Source: SpSt-398 sp033762195
Lineage (GTDB): Bacteria > Bacteroidota > Bacteroidia > Chitinophagales > Chitinophagaceae
Direction: 5' to 3'
DNA: 64,000 nucleotides
NCBI GenBank assembly: GCA_033762195.1
Contig: JANRLV010000056.1
Span: 1-64,000 of the forward strand
The notes beneath the pieces are model-generated. The model saw nothing but the letters and a program-made list of their open reading frames with translations. It was not told the origin of the DNA and made no database searches. Below, piece by piece: positions 8,658-16,134 of the stretch (positions are counted from its first letter, which is position 1; the number at the start of each line of letters is the position of its first letter). The position numbers were made by a program, and so were the translations under genes.

Positions 8658-10205
8658 TCAACCCGCCCATCCCTCCCTGTCCAGGCTTCGGTAATGAATT
8701 GCTTCAGCCAGATGCTCAGGTTGGATCTGTGGAGTACCTGCCAGGTCGGCAATGGTGCGGGAAACTTTGAGTATTCGGTCGTAGGCGCGTGCGGAGAGAT
8801 TGAGTTTGGTCATAGCCGATTTAAGCATATTTGCCCCGGCACTATCGATCACACATATTTCCTTGAGCATTTTGCTGCTTATTTGTGCATTGCAATAGAT
8901 GCCCGTATTTTCTTTATACCGCTCGGCCTGTATCTCCCGCGCCCTGATCACCCGCTCGCGGATAGATGCCGAGGATTCTGTTTGCCGCAGGGAGGACAGT
9001 TCACTAAAGGCGACGGGTGTTACTTCCACATGCAGGTCGATCCTGTCAAGCAAAGGTCCCGATACTTTGTTCAGGTATTTCTGTACGCCACCTGGAGGGC
9101 AGGTACATTCTCTTTCGGGATGATTATAGAATCCACAGGGGCAGGGGTTCATCGACGCGATCAACATAAAGGAGGCTGGGAAATCGATCGCCATTTTGGC
9201 GCGGGAGATCGTTACTTTTCTTTCTTCAATAGGTTGTCGCATCACTTCAAGCACGGTGCGTTTGAATTCAGGAAGTTCATCCAGAAACAGCACGCCATTG
9301 TGCGCCAGTGATATTTCACCCGGTTGTGGATTGCCCCCGCCACCCACGAGGGCCACATCGCTGATGGTATGATGCGGGGAACGAAAAGGTCTTCGGGAAA
9401 CCAATGTCGCGTTTTCCGGAAGCTTTCCCGCCACCGAATGGATCTTGGTGGTTTCGAGGGCTTCGTTCAAACTCAGTGGAGGAAGGATGGTGGGCAATCT
9501 TTTCGCGAGCATGGTCTTACCCGCTCCCGGCGGCCCGATCAAAATAGCATTATGTCCCCCGGCAGCGGCAATTTCCAGGGCACGTTTGATATTCTCCTGG
9601 CCTTTTACATCGGTGAAATCTATTTCGAAATCATATTGGGCATTAAAAAATTCTTCCCGTGTATTGATGGTGGTGGCCTGGATCCCTTTCTCTCCGTTTT
9701 CAAAGAATTTTATAACCTCCTTGATATGATTGACCCCGAATACGGGAAGGTTGTTGACAATGGCTGCCTCCCGTGCATTCGCATGGGGTATGATCACTCC
9801 CTTGAATCCTTCTTTGCGTGCCTGAATGGCAATGGGGAGTGCGCCTTTGATGGGACGAACCTCTCCATCGAGGCTCAATTCGCCCATGATGACATATTTG
9901 TCAATGGCCTTGCCATTCTCCAATTGATCCGAGGCAGACAGTACACCAATGGCCATGGGCAGGTCAAAGGCCGTTCCGCTTTTTCGCAGATCCGCGGGCG
10001 CCAGGTTGACCACGATACGGGTGCGGGGCATCAATAACCCGATGGATTTGATCGTGCTTTCCACCCGTTGCATGCTTTCCTTTACTGCGCTATCCGGCAA
10101 GCCCACCACCACACTTTCTTTTCCTGTGGCCATCCAATTCACTTCCACCGTAATGGTGCGGGCCTCTACTCCATATACAGCGCTTCCATAGGTTCTTACG
10201 AGCAT
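8658..10205 (-). CDS. comM: YifB/ComM family Mg-chelatase-like AAA ATPase
   Basis: A 515-residue YifB family protein: N-terminal Lon-protease-like ChlI domain (to about residue 170), AAA domain with Walker A GPPGAGKTM near 222 and Walker B LFLDELPEF near 300, a cysteine-rich insert NPCPCGFYNHPERECTCPPG near 355-375, and a C-terminal Mg-chelatase helical domain. The ComM member of this family is a helicase that drives branch migration during natural transformation; that role here is by homology. Its 5' end borders the AT-rich cassette island at 10335-17050. In other bacteria comM is a known integration target, but this copy is intact. Confidence 0.9.
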   Translation of the reverse strand: MLVRTYGSAVYGVEARTITVEVNWMATGKESVVVGLPDSAVKESMQRVESTIKSIGLLMPRTRIVVNLAPADLRKSGTAFDLPMAIGVLSASDQLENGKAIDKYVIMGELSLDGEVRPIKGALPIAIQARKEGFKGVIIPHANAREAAIVNNLPVFGVNHIKEVIKFFENGEKGIQATTINTREEFFNAQYDFEIDFTDVKGQENIKRALEIAAAGGHNAILIGPPGAGKTMLAKRLPTILPPLSLNEALETTKIHSVAGKLPENATLVSRRPFRSPHHTISDVALVGGGGNPQPGEISLAHNGVLFLDELPEFKRTVLEVMRQPIEERKVTISRAKMAIDFPASFMLIASMNPCPCGFYNHPERECTCPPGGVQKYLNKVSGPLLDRIDLHVEVTPVAFSELSSLRQTESSASIRERVIRAREIQAERYKENTGIYCNAQISSKMLKEICVIDSAGANMLKSAMTKLNLSARAYDRILKVSRTIADLAGTPQIQPEHLAEAIHYRSLDREGWAG

Positions 10206-10334
10206 GGAGTGAAAGTAGAAAACAAGTGGATGTGTTCAGCAGAAAAGGCAACGGGGTTTTTAGGGAAAATCACCGGTGGATTGTGGTGTTTTAACCGTCA
10301 GGACGCGAGAACATTAATGAGCGCAAGGGTAGTT

Positions 10335-10405
10335 ATTTTTTTCAAGGCGGTGGTTTTGAGGGAAATTACCCCTAATTTGATCCCAAGTCCTGGTGGAGGA
10401 CTTGG
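10335..10405. repeat. Left edge of cassette array: fragment of repeat module and small hairpin
   Basis: Bases 10335-10358 match an inner piece of the repeat module found downstream (TTTTTTTCAAGGCGGTGG), marking the left boundary of the array. A perfect hairpin with 8-base arms follows (10383-10405, CCAAGTCC and GGACTTGG). It covers the GTG that would be the first possible start of the next gene. Confidence 0.55.
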
Positions 10406-10806
10406 AAAATAAAGTTAAATTGATTAGGAAGTTTATTTATTTACTGAGATTTATTTTTTTTAAAGCCTATAAAAAATATATGGGTTGGGGGGAAAGAGAC
10501 ATCCCTGGTATATATGCTTTATGTGTTGTGTCACTTCTAATCGGATTTAATTTATTAACTATCCTTTTTTTCTTATGCAGCATTCTTAACAGCGGTAACG
10601 TTGAAATTAATCGAAATTGGGGGTATATACTGTTTCTTTTTTCATTATCATTTAATTATTTAATAATCTATAAATATCCTGGAATTCAAAAAATAGTTAT
10701 TGAGTATGACACTTTGGAGTCTCAAAAAGTAAGGAGCTTAAAATATTGGGCCATTAGTTATACTGCAATTTCAATACTTCTTTTTTTTGGCAGTATCTTT
10801 CTTTAG
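10393..10806 (+). CDS. Small multi-pass membrane protein, first cassette of the array
   Basis: Up to 137 residues with no family I recognise. Hydrophobic stretches at about 38-64, 74-92 and 115-137 suggest three membrane helices; the rest is basic and AT-rich in codon use, unlike the flanking yifB gene. The start is uncertain: the GTG at 10393 lies in a hairpin, and the first ATG is at 10480, which would leave about 108 residues. The stop codon is 14 bases before the first TAGGTCTCGG repeat module, the same arrangement as the other genes of the island. By position it may be an immunity-type protein, but nothing in the sequence proves it. Confidence 0.5.
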   Translation: MEDLENKVKLIRKFIYLLRFIFFKAYKKYMGWGERDIPGIYALCVVSLLIGFNLLTILFFLCSILNSGNVEINRNWGYILFLFSLSFNYLIIYKYPGIQKIVIEYDTLESQKVRSLKYWAISYTAISILLFFGSIFL

Positions 10807-10819
10807 TTTAACATGGAGT

Positions 10820-11058
10820 TAGGTCTCGGTCTCCCTCCCTTGCCAACAAAAGCATACGCCAGCTAAATAATTTTTAAGAGATTTGGGTAAGAAATAACAA
10901 CAGAGGCGCAGAGATTATAATTGAATTTTTTTCAAAGCGGTGGTGTGGATGGGCCGTAGTCTGGTTAACTACAATTGTGTTAGTTTGGAGTTTGTAAGAC
11001 AACAGCCAGCGTACTTCTGTTTTTTTGAAAAGGTTTGGGAAGACTCAGGAGAGCGGGG
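10820..11058. repeat. Cassette repeat module 1 (full, extended form)
   Basis: Begins TAGGTCTCGGTCTCCCTCCC, passes CATACGCCAGC and GTAAGAAATAAC, then contains GGCCGTAGTCT (10952) and a partly complementary AGACAACAGCC (11007), and ends with an extension reading TTTGGGAAGACTCAGG and the junction AGCGGGG. Near-identical copies are at 12475 and 14652, with partial ones at 11853, 13455, 13526, 14020, 16049 and 16885. No gene is recognised inside it. Confidence 0.8.
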
Positions 11059-11142
11059 AAAATGGAGATTACCTTTTATAGACGAGATTCTGAGAAAGGG
11101 CCAGTGCTTCCAATTTCTGATTCTAAATCTGTTCTTAGATAA
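11053..11142 (+). pseudogene. Orphan 3' coding fragment (possible toxin tip remnant) 1
   Basis: Starting at the junction GCG GGG, an open frame encodes Ala-Gly followed by KMEITFYRRDSEKG and a short tail, stopping at 11140. It is 12 bases upstream of the next gene's ATG. The same frame relative to AGCGGGG is used at 12671, 14172 and 14892. Read as the C-terminal end of a displaced polymorphic toxin gene it makes sense, but at about 28 residues it could be chance. Confidence 0.35.
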
Positions 11143-11153
11143 AAATTACTAGT

Positions 11154-11852
11154 ATGATAGTAAATATAATCTTAATTTTAGTATTTAGTTTCATAAACTT
11201 TCAAGTGAAATACCAGGTACTATCGCGCCAAGATATTTTGAAAATGGTGAAGGAGCAGGCGGCTACTTTGGATTCTCAGATCGCATATAACAAATCTTTT
11301 GTTTATTCATTTAAGAATGGGAAAAAGGCAGTAGTCAGCCTTTTTGATGGGGAAGGTGTACTTTTTAATGATATTTCTAAGTTAAACGAAATGATAGAGG
11401 CAAGATATTTTCCAGTAAAGGAAAAGGATTGCGTTTTTGTAACAGAAAGAAAAAAAATTTTGAAGATAGATGAAAATATTGATTTTTTCCTTTCAAGTTT
11501 GGGAAAACGTATCGGGATGGAAATTAACATAGATACATCTGCAAATTATCTCGATTCTGTTGCTAAGAGAATAAACAGTGTTAAAGAAAAGGAGTTAAGT
11601 GAAACTGATAATAAATTCTCATTGGAGATAATAATTTTTATTGGAGAGATAGTAAGAAAAATGGATAATAGTGCGAAATGGAGTTTGTCAACTATATATT
11701 TGATGAATCCATATTATATCCCAACGATAAAAGGAGATAATGGTCTTGGAATGAAATTTAATGATATAATAAATGATAATCTTGAAAAGGGAAATTTTGA
11801 TATTCGAAAGTGTATTGAGAGAATTTTTTCGTATAAATTCACCAGACGATAA
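11154..11852 (+). CDS. Exported protein of unknown function, cassette gene
   Basis: A 232-residue protein with an N-terminal hydrophobic segment (residues 2-17) that can act as signal peptide or membrane anchor, then a soluble lysine- and isoleucine-rich domain. I recognise no family. The stop codon TAA is directly followed by the TAG of the next TAGGTCTCGG module, and the gene starts 11 bases after an orphan 3' coding fragment. That context suggests an immunity-like protein acting in the periplasm. Codon use is much more AT-rich than in the core genes, consistent with recent transfer. Confidence 0.6.
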   Translation: MIVNIILILVFSFINFQVKYQVLSRQDILKMVKEQAATLDSQIAYNKSFVYSFKNGKKAVVSLFDGEGVLFNDISKLNEMIEARYFPVKEKDCVFVTERKKILKIDENIDFFLSSLGKRIGMEINIDTSANYLDSVAKRINSVKEKELSETDNKFSLEIIIFIGEIVRKMDNSAKWSLSTIYLMNPYYIPTIKGDNGLGMKFNDIINDNLEKGNFDIRKCIERIFSYKFTRR

Positions 11853-11963
11853 TAGGTCTCGGTCTCCCTCCCTTGCCAACAAAAACATACGCCAGCTAAA
11901 ACACAGTCCGGATAATATGGGACTGGGTATTTTGCTTTGCATCCGCTGGCATAGATTTTAGCT
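11853..11963. repeat. Cassette repeat module 2 (short form with degenerate terminator)
   Basis: Starts TAGGTCTCGGTCTCC right after the preceding stop codon, reaches CATACGCCAGC, then switches to a terminator-like segment (ACACAGTCC paired with GGACTGGGT) and a stretch shared with copies at 13526 and 16885. It lacks the GGCCGTAGTCT part seen in modules 1, 3 and 6. Confidence 0.75.
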
Positions 11964-12001
11964 CAAAAAATGTTCAAAGTAAGAATTCATAAAATAAAGG
12001 A

Positions 12002-12469
12002 ATGACTGCAATAAATGATTTGTTAAGAAACTTCTATAAGGATGGCACTAGTGAGTTGCATTGGGGTAAGATTATAGCAAGTGTTTTATTTGCTTTATTA
12101 TTACTGTCAATAGGCCTTTGTAATAGAAGTAAAAAACAAAAATTGAATTCAGAAAGAGAAAGAGATCACCGATATACAATAGGAGTGACCGGGGTTAAAC
12201 ACCATAATATTAGAAGCTCACAACCTACAGTTAATTTCTACTACGAAGTTTTGGGGAAACAATACGAGGGAACTGAAAGTATTGGAGCTTCATACGAAAA
12301 GGTTGTAACTCCCAATGGGGGCAGATTCTTTGTTGAATTTTCTACAAATAATCCAAGTAACGGCAAGCTTCTCTTTGATCACCCGGTACCTGACTATATT
12401 CGATCTTTTCCTGATAGTGGTTGGATTGATATTACTGAGGGAACTCTGAAAGGATGGGCTCCAGAATAG
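12002..12469 (+). CDS. Single-pass membrane protein of unknown function, cassette gene
   Basis: A 155-residue protein: cytoplasmic N-terminus, one membrane helix at about residues 24-41 (IIASVLFALLLLSIGL), then an extracytoplasmic domain rich in beta-strand-like segments with aromatic motifs such as VNFYYEVLG and GGRFFVEFS. It resembles small anchored proteins often found behind toxin genes in Bacteroidota, though I cannot name the family. It follows the short module 2 directly with no orphan fragment in between and ends just before module 3. Its function as an immunity protein is inferred from context only. Confidence 0.6.
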   Translation: MTAINDLLRNFYKDGTSELHWGKIIASVLFALLLLSIGLCNRSKKQKLNSERERDHRYTIGVTGVKHHNIRSSQPTVNFYYEVLGKQYEGTESIGASYEKVVTPNGGRFFVEFSTNNPSNGKLLFDHPVPDYIRSFPDSGWIDITEGTLKGWAPE

Positions 12470-12474
12470 GTGGA

Positions 12475-12676
12475 TAGGTCTCGGCCTCCCTCCCTTGCCA
12501 ACAAAAACATACGCCAGCTAAGTAATTTTTAAGAGATTTGGGTAAGAAATAACCACCGAGGCGCAGAGACACAGAGATTATATTGAGTTTTTTTGAAGGC
12601 GGTGGCTTTGGTGGGCCGTAGTTTGGTGAACTATAATTGTGTTAGTTTGGAGTTAGTAAGACAACGGCCAGCGGGG
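12475..12676. repeat. Cassette repeat module 3 (full form)
   Basis: Runs from TAGGTCTCGG through CATACGCCAGC, GAGGCGCAGAGACACAGAG and GGCCGTAGTTT to AGACAACGGCC, and ends GCGGGG at 12676. GGCCGT and ACGGCC form the base of an imperfect hairpin. It lacks the extension of modules 1 and 6, so the junction GCCAGCGGGG follows directly. Confidence 0.8.
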
Positions 12677-12931
12677 GTAGATAAGGCTGGAATTGTTGAT
12701 AAGGGAACCTTAGAGACTTCGCATGGAGATACTAAAGTTGATCCAGATGTGTTTAAGGCGGCAGAAGAATTAGAAAAGATAAGCGTCTATATGGATCCAA
12801 ATGATAATCGACATCCAAATAATGCTGATTATTTGATATCAGGATCAGTGAATGAAACGATATTTCAAAAATTGAGGGTTCGTTTGCGTTCAGGTAAAAA
12901 TCAAGGCGCGTTAAAAAACTTCAGTTTATAG
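12593..12931 (+). pseudogene. Orphan 3' coding fragment (possible toxin tip) 2
   Basis: The frame opens with an ATG inside the repeat module (its translation starts MKAVALVGRSLVNYNC), crosses the junction Ala-Gly at 12671, and continues for about 85 unique residues beginning VDKAGIVDKGTLETS. I recognise no domain. The repeat-derived start suggests that only the part after 12671 was ever a meaningful protein end. A lipoprotein gene follows 42 bases later, which fits a toxin tip plus immunity gene order. It could also be annotated as a 112-residue hypothetical protein. Confidence 0.4.
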
Positions 12932-12973
12932 AACTGACACCAGCAATGGCCCAAGATATAAAATTGGAAAAAG

Positions 12974-13417
12974 ATGAAAATTTATTGGATTGTAGTCCTA
13001 GCTATTAGTTAATTGGGATGTCATAACCAACCACAGCAGCCGCCTTTGTCATTGGATGAAGAATTATTCATGGACTCCTTAGGCAAAGTTTGGAAAGTTA
13101 AGGTGGAGCGAAATATTGACGGAATGTTGTTGGAGCCATTTTATAAGGAAGGGGCTAGGGGTATTTATGCTTTAGATGTTTATTTTCAATGCAATAAATT
13201 GTTATTGCTAAATATGAATGCTGATAGTGCCTATGAACTTGCTAACCAAACAGTACTACCTTTGTTTGACATAATAAAAAACGAATCAAAATATGATGAA
13301 ATTGCAATTTCCTTTACTTGCTCTACCTCTTTAGCGCAAAGCTCGAAATTTAAAGATATGGTTTTTCGTTTTTCAATCGATTCGTTAGATAGTAACAGGA
13401 GTAGTATTTCCAATTAG
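12974..13417 (+). pseudogene. Lipoprotein gene broken by a stop codon in its signal peptide
   Basis: An ATG at 12974 begins MKIYWIVVLAIS, then an in-frame TAA (13010-13012), then LGC at 13013-13021 followed by HNQPQQPP and about 125 more residues to the stop at 13415. MKIYWIVVLAIS-x-LGC is a textbook lipoprotein signal with lipobox cysteine, so one nonsense change has split a once intact gene. Translation could restart only at a TTG next to the lipobox, which would lack export. It is the immunity-position gene of its cassette. A base-call error at 13010-13012 would restore the gene. Confidence 0.7.
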
Positions 13418-13454
13418 TTGACTATTTCTTGGTTAGGGTAGTGTTTCAAATTAG

Positions 13455-13640
13455 TAGGTCTCGGTATCCCCCCTTGTCAATAAAAACATACGCCTGTAGG
13501 TATCCCAAAAAAGCATCCAGGTTATTAGGTCTCGGACTCCCTCCCTTGCCAACAAAAACTTACGCCAGCGAAAACACAGTCCAGAAAAGATGGGACTGTG
13601 TTTTTTGCTTCGCATTCGCTGTCATAGTTTTTGGCTGCGG
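13455..13640. repeat. Cassette repeat modules 4 and 5a (nested truncated copies)
   Basis: Two TAGGTCTCGG starts lie 71 bases apart (13455 and 13526). The first copy is degenerate and cut after ACGCCTG; the second is the terminator-bearing form, sharing the stretch TTTGGCTGCGGTCAGTCGCC with the copy at 16885. Nothing in them looks protein-coding. Confidence 0.7.
13573..13606 (+). terminator. Rho-independent terminator inside repeat module
   Basis: Stem AACACAGTCC (13573-13582) and GGACTGTGTT (13593-13602) followed by a T-run. An identical stem is at 16933. It would stop transcription from the preceding cassette. Confidence 0.75.
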
Positions 13641-14019
13641 TCAGTCGCCTTCATCCGGTGCTGATGAAGCCCTTTTTTGATGCGCTTCGCCTCCCAAAAA
13701 GGGCTTCCGCACCTCCACATTTTTCCGCCCCCCGTTTACGGTGATCCTAAAAGTATCCCCGCACACAGGGCGTAGCTGTTACTTTTCTGACACCTTGCGG
13801 GTGGGTGCGCCACCTGCGCACCACCGGCTGCGCTTCGGCTCCAGATGCACTTGAGGCCACGCTTATGCCCATTGACAGAATGGTATAGTAAAGAGAGCAG
13901 GGTTTTGAGATTTTACAAAGGCCCTGAAAGGGCCACCCGTTTGTAGCCAGATGTTTCCAGGAGGTTCCGTGACCCTGAAAGGGTCGCCCGGCTTTTTGGA
14001 GATCTTTTCGGGGTCAGAA
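13641..14019. other. Gene-free stretch with three hairpins
   Basis: I see no gene here. A perfect inverted repeat with 12-base arms (GAAGCCCTTTTT at 13666, AAAAAGGGCTTC at 13696) is followed by a more GC-rich stretch. Two related palindromes, GGCCCTGAAAGGGCC (13920-13934) and GACCCTGAAAGGGTC (13971-13985), are each followed by a CCCG. The paired changes keep both palindromes intact, so their base pairing may matter. Base composition differs from the AT-rich cassettes on both sides. Confidence 0.6.
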
Positions 14020-14177
14020 GAGGTAATTTTTCGGAAATTTGGGTAAGAAATGACCACAGAGGCGCAGAGACACAGAGATTATATTGAATTTTTTTCAAGG
14101 CGGTGGCTTTGGTGGGCCGTAGTTTGTTGAACTAGGATTGTGATAGTTTGGAGTTTGTAAGACAACGGCCAGCGGGG
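14020..14177. repeat. Cassette repeat module 5b (right half only)
   Basis: Carries the right half of the module (GGTAATTTTT, GAGGCGCAGAGACACAGAG, GGCCGTAGTTT, AGACAACGGCC) and ends at the junction GCCAGCGGGG. The left half, TAGGTCTCGG onward, lies about 500 bases upstream, so the two halves have been separated by the insertion at 13526-14019. Confidence 0.75.
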
Positions 14178-14216
14178 CAAAATAAACCTATGCCGGTAGA
14201 TAAAAAAACTTATTAA
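14172..14216 (+). pseudogene. Orphan 3' coding fragment (possible toxin tip remnant) 3
   Basis: From the junction GCG GGG the frame encodes Ala-Gly then QNKPMPVDKKTY and a TAA that directly touches the ATG of the next lipoprotein gene. The fragment is very short, but the frame and the direct stop-start contact repeat what is seen at the other junctions. Confidence 0.35.
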
Positions 14217-14654
14217 ATGAGAAAGAATAAAGTCATGAAAACACTATTTTTTATTTTCAATTGTATCGGTTGTTTCTCTTGTTCACAAAAGGAAATGATA
14301 TTTAAGATAAGTAATCTGGAGCCACAAGAGTTAAGGGTATACTATAATTGGGAAGGCTTCCCTAAATTACCTCAAGACTCAATGGGAAATTATGTAGTAG
14401 TGTTTGATACGAGCAAAATCATATTTACTTCCACAAGCTTCACAGAAATAAAGAATCACACGAACACTTTTTGCTTTAAGGATTACAACTATAAATGCTT
14501 TAAAGAAGACATGGAGATTGAACAATTGGGGTTTACTATCAATACATATTCCCATTTTTCTTCTGATACAACAAAGCGTGAGAAATATAAAAATCCTTAC
14601 GACCAAATATTGATTGAAAAAGTTAATAGGGAAGCTATGAGGAAAAATAATTAG
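14217..14654 (+). CDS. Lipoprotein of unknown function, cassette gene
   Basis: A 145-residue protein with a lipoprotein signal (MKTLFFIFNCIGCFSCSQ; lipidation most likely at the cysteine before SQK), so it should be anchored in a membrane and face the periplasm. The rest is polar with many aromatic residues and no family I recognise. Its stop codon TAG is the first three bases of repeat module 6, and its ATG abuts the stop of the preceding orphan fragment, so the boundaries of the mobile unit coincide with the gene. An alternative start six codons later (MKTLFF) fits the signal peptide better. Confidence 0.65.
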   Translation: MRKNKVMKTLFFIFNCIGCFSCSQKEMIFKISNLEPQELRVYYNWEGFPKLPQDSMGNYVVVFDTSKIIFTSTSFTEIKNHTNTFCFKDYNYKCFKEDMEIEQLGFTINTYSHFSSDTTKREKYKNPYDQILIEKVNREAMRKNN

Positions 14655-14897
14655 GTCTCGGTCTCCCTCCCTTGCCAACAAAAACTTACGCCAGCTAAGT
14701 AATTTTTAAGAGATTTGGGTAAGAAATAACCACAGAGGCGCAGAGACACAGAGATTATATTGAATTTTTTTCAAGACGGTGGCTTTGGTGGGCCGTAGTC
14801 TGGTGAACTATAATTGTGTTAGTTTGGAGTTTGTAAGACAACGGCCAGCGTACTTCTGTTTTTTTGAAAAGATTTGGGAAGACTCAGGAGAGCGGGG
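14652..14897. repeat. Cassette repeat module 6 (full, extended form)
   Basis: Nearly identical to module 1: TAGGTCTCGG start overlapping the previous stop codon, CAGAGGCGCAGAGACACAGAG-like middle, GGCCGTAGTCT and AGACAACGGCC arms, then the extension containing TTTGGGAAGACTCAGG and the junction AGCGGGG at 14891-14897. Confidence 0.8.
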
Positions 14898-15110
14898 GTG
14901 AAGGGTGTTGGTATACCAGGCGCATATGTTTACATTAAGACGCAATATCCTGTTTATTATACGGAAAAGGAGAAGAAGACGCTGCTACAAACAGGAAATT
15001 ACATTCCTCAAAATCACAGTTCTCAGCCATATGACTTAAATAATTTTCCTGCTGCACCATCAAGTTTACAAAATGGAAATAAAGACAAAAGTGCTACAGG
15101 TCATAACTAA
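14892..15110 (+). pseudogene. Orphan 3' coding fragment (possible toxin tip) 4
   Basis: In the same frame after the junction as the other fragments, this encodes Ala-Gly then VKGVGIPGAYVYIKTQYP and about 50 more residues, ending at 15108. The tail overlaps the first 38 bases of the downstream lipoprotein gene, the sort of overlap expected for a toxin and its immunity gene. The frame is open upstream to a TTG at 14874 within the module (LGRLRRAG), then stopped. I recognise no toxin domain. Confidence 0.45.
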
Positions 15111-15564
15111 ACTGAAATTAAATAGTGCAAAATACTTGCCGTTTTTGCTTACGGTATTTTTCTCTTCTTGCATTTCAAGCTATGAGTTTGAATATGATAA
15201 TAAGAAAGAAATATACCAAGATGCAGTGGGCTGTCTACATCAAAATTATTTTAAAATATTTAATACTTCAAAGTTGGAGAATTCCATCTCCCTTTACAAA
15301 CAGAATTTTATAGGCGACAGTACATGTAGTAATATATTTAAGTTGATGGTGGAACAATCTATAGAATTTGTAAATTATTACAAAGACAGTACCATAGCTT
15401 TTTATGCGAATTCAAATAGGGGGATTAGGAAAAAACAGCATATTTTAATGTTTTCGAATGAAAGGAGGAAAGTAATTGAAAAGCTATCATCTGAAATTAA
15501 AATTATTAGAGAGAACAGTGACGGTTGCTATGAATTAGAGAGAGTTATAAGTTTAGCCAACTAA
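15073..15564 (+). CDS. Lipoprotein of unknown function, cassette gene
   Basis: A 163-residue protein. After a basic N-terminus (MEIKTKVLQVITKLKL) comes a hydrophobic core and the lipobox FFSSC near residue 33, giving a lipoprotein. The mature part is helical-looking and rich in Lys, Glu, Tyr and Ser; no family is recognised. It overlaps the end of the preceding orphan coding fragment by 38 bases, which points to translational coupling. The role as immunity protein is inferred from this arrangement. Strongly AT-rich codons. Confidence 0.65.
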   Translation: MEIKTKVLQVITKLKLNSAKYLPFLLTVFFSSCISSYEFEYDNKKEIYQDAVGCLHQNYFKIFNTSKLENSISLYKQNFIGDSTCSNIFKLMVEQSIEFVNYYKDSTIAFYANSNRGIRKKQHILMFSNERRKVIEKLSSEIKIIRENSDGCYELERVISLAN

Positions 15565-15643
15565 ATTTAGCCTTACTGTTGATTCTGAAAGGAAGTTTTA
15601 AGCGGGATTGATTTGTATTTTAAGGAAGGTGTAAGCACTATTA

Positions 15644-15916
15644 GTGGAGAAATATGTGGTTTCTGGAGGAGGGGCTTTTGGAGGGGACAGGGTATCTGAC
15701 TATTTGACCGACTCTAGTAATTTTAGGATATACGTCGGCACATTTGATAATGCTAATGAAAACTTTACTTATGAATGCAAAGGTGATAGTATATACATCG
15801 AGAAAATAAGTATTGAAGAAGAGGGCATTCCATACAAAACTAAAACAGTGGTTAGAGTAATAGAAAAAAGAGTTATTGATTTAAACATTTTGAGAAACAA
15901 TGGTAAATTTGAGTAA
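15644..15916 (+). CDS. Small protein of unknown function, probably truncated cassette gene
   Basis: About 90 residues from a GTG start, with EKYVVSGGGAFGG, a LTDSSNFRIYVG stretch and alternating hydrophobic residues suggesting a beta-rich domain. There is no signal peptide, unlike the neighbouring cassette genes, so it may be the 3' part of a longer gene. Upstream at 15602 a junction-like AGCGGGA opens a nine-residue frame (Ala-Gly-LICILRKV) ending 9 bases before the GTG, similar to the other cassettes, but no full repeat module separates it from the gene before. Confidence 0.4.
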   Translation: MEKYVVSGGGAFGGDRVSDYLTDSSNFRIYVGTFDNANENFTYECKGDSIYIEKISIEEEGIPYKTKTVVRVIEKRVIDLNILRNNGKFE

Positions 15917-16048
15917 GCTAGGAAGTAGTTTCATCCTCCCCCTGCTGTTTGAAGCTTATTCATTTTAAAATTAGGTAATAGTTGGCGGTAACCGCAGGCT
16001 TCCGCCAATGAACTATATTTGGGATGAGGGAATAAGCTAAGGAAATCG

Positions 16049-16117
16049 GGGCCGTAGTCTGGTGAACTAAGATTGTGAGTGTTTGAAGATAGTTAGACAA
16101 TAGCCAGTGGAGGCGGG
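16049..16117. repeat. Cassette repeat module 7 (degenerate hairpin part)
   Basis: Only the inner part survives: GGCCGTAGTCTGGTGAACTA, a diverged middle, AGACAATAGCCAG and GGAGGCGGG. From the junction the usual frame gives Ala-Ser-Gly-Gly-Gly and a stop, 17 bases before the next ATG. Confidence 0.65.
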
Positions 16118-16134
16118 TAAACTTAACGCAAACT

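Noticed and set aside
9324..10037. Long open frame opposite yifB (237 codons)
   Set aside because: It lies wholly antisense to a gene with clear AAA motifs and has no recognisable protein features; same for the long antisense frames opposite atpD (43165-44004), aceF (34187-35029), ftsI (51060-51878), murD (55618-56430) and murG (58292-59116).
10940..11152. Open frame of 70 codons through module 1
   Set aside because: Most of it is module DNA (GRSLVNYNC...) and it reads the unique part in a different frame from the one shared by the other junctions.
13429..13680. Open frame of 83 codons across repeat modules 4 and 5
   Set aside because: It is made entirely of module DNA and a terminator, translated in a frame with no protein-like pattern; the similar frame at 16875-17105 is rejected for the same reason.
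13641..14019. Insertion sequence splitting module 5
   Set aside because: There is no transposase frame and no clear terminal inverted repeats with target duplication; only small palindromes are seen.
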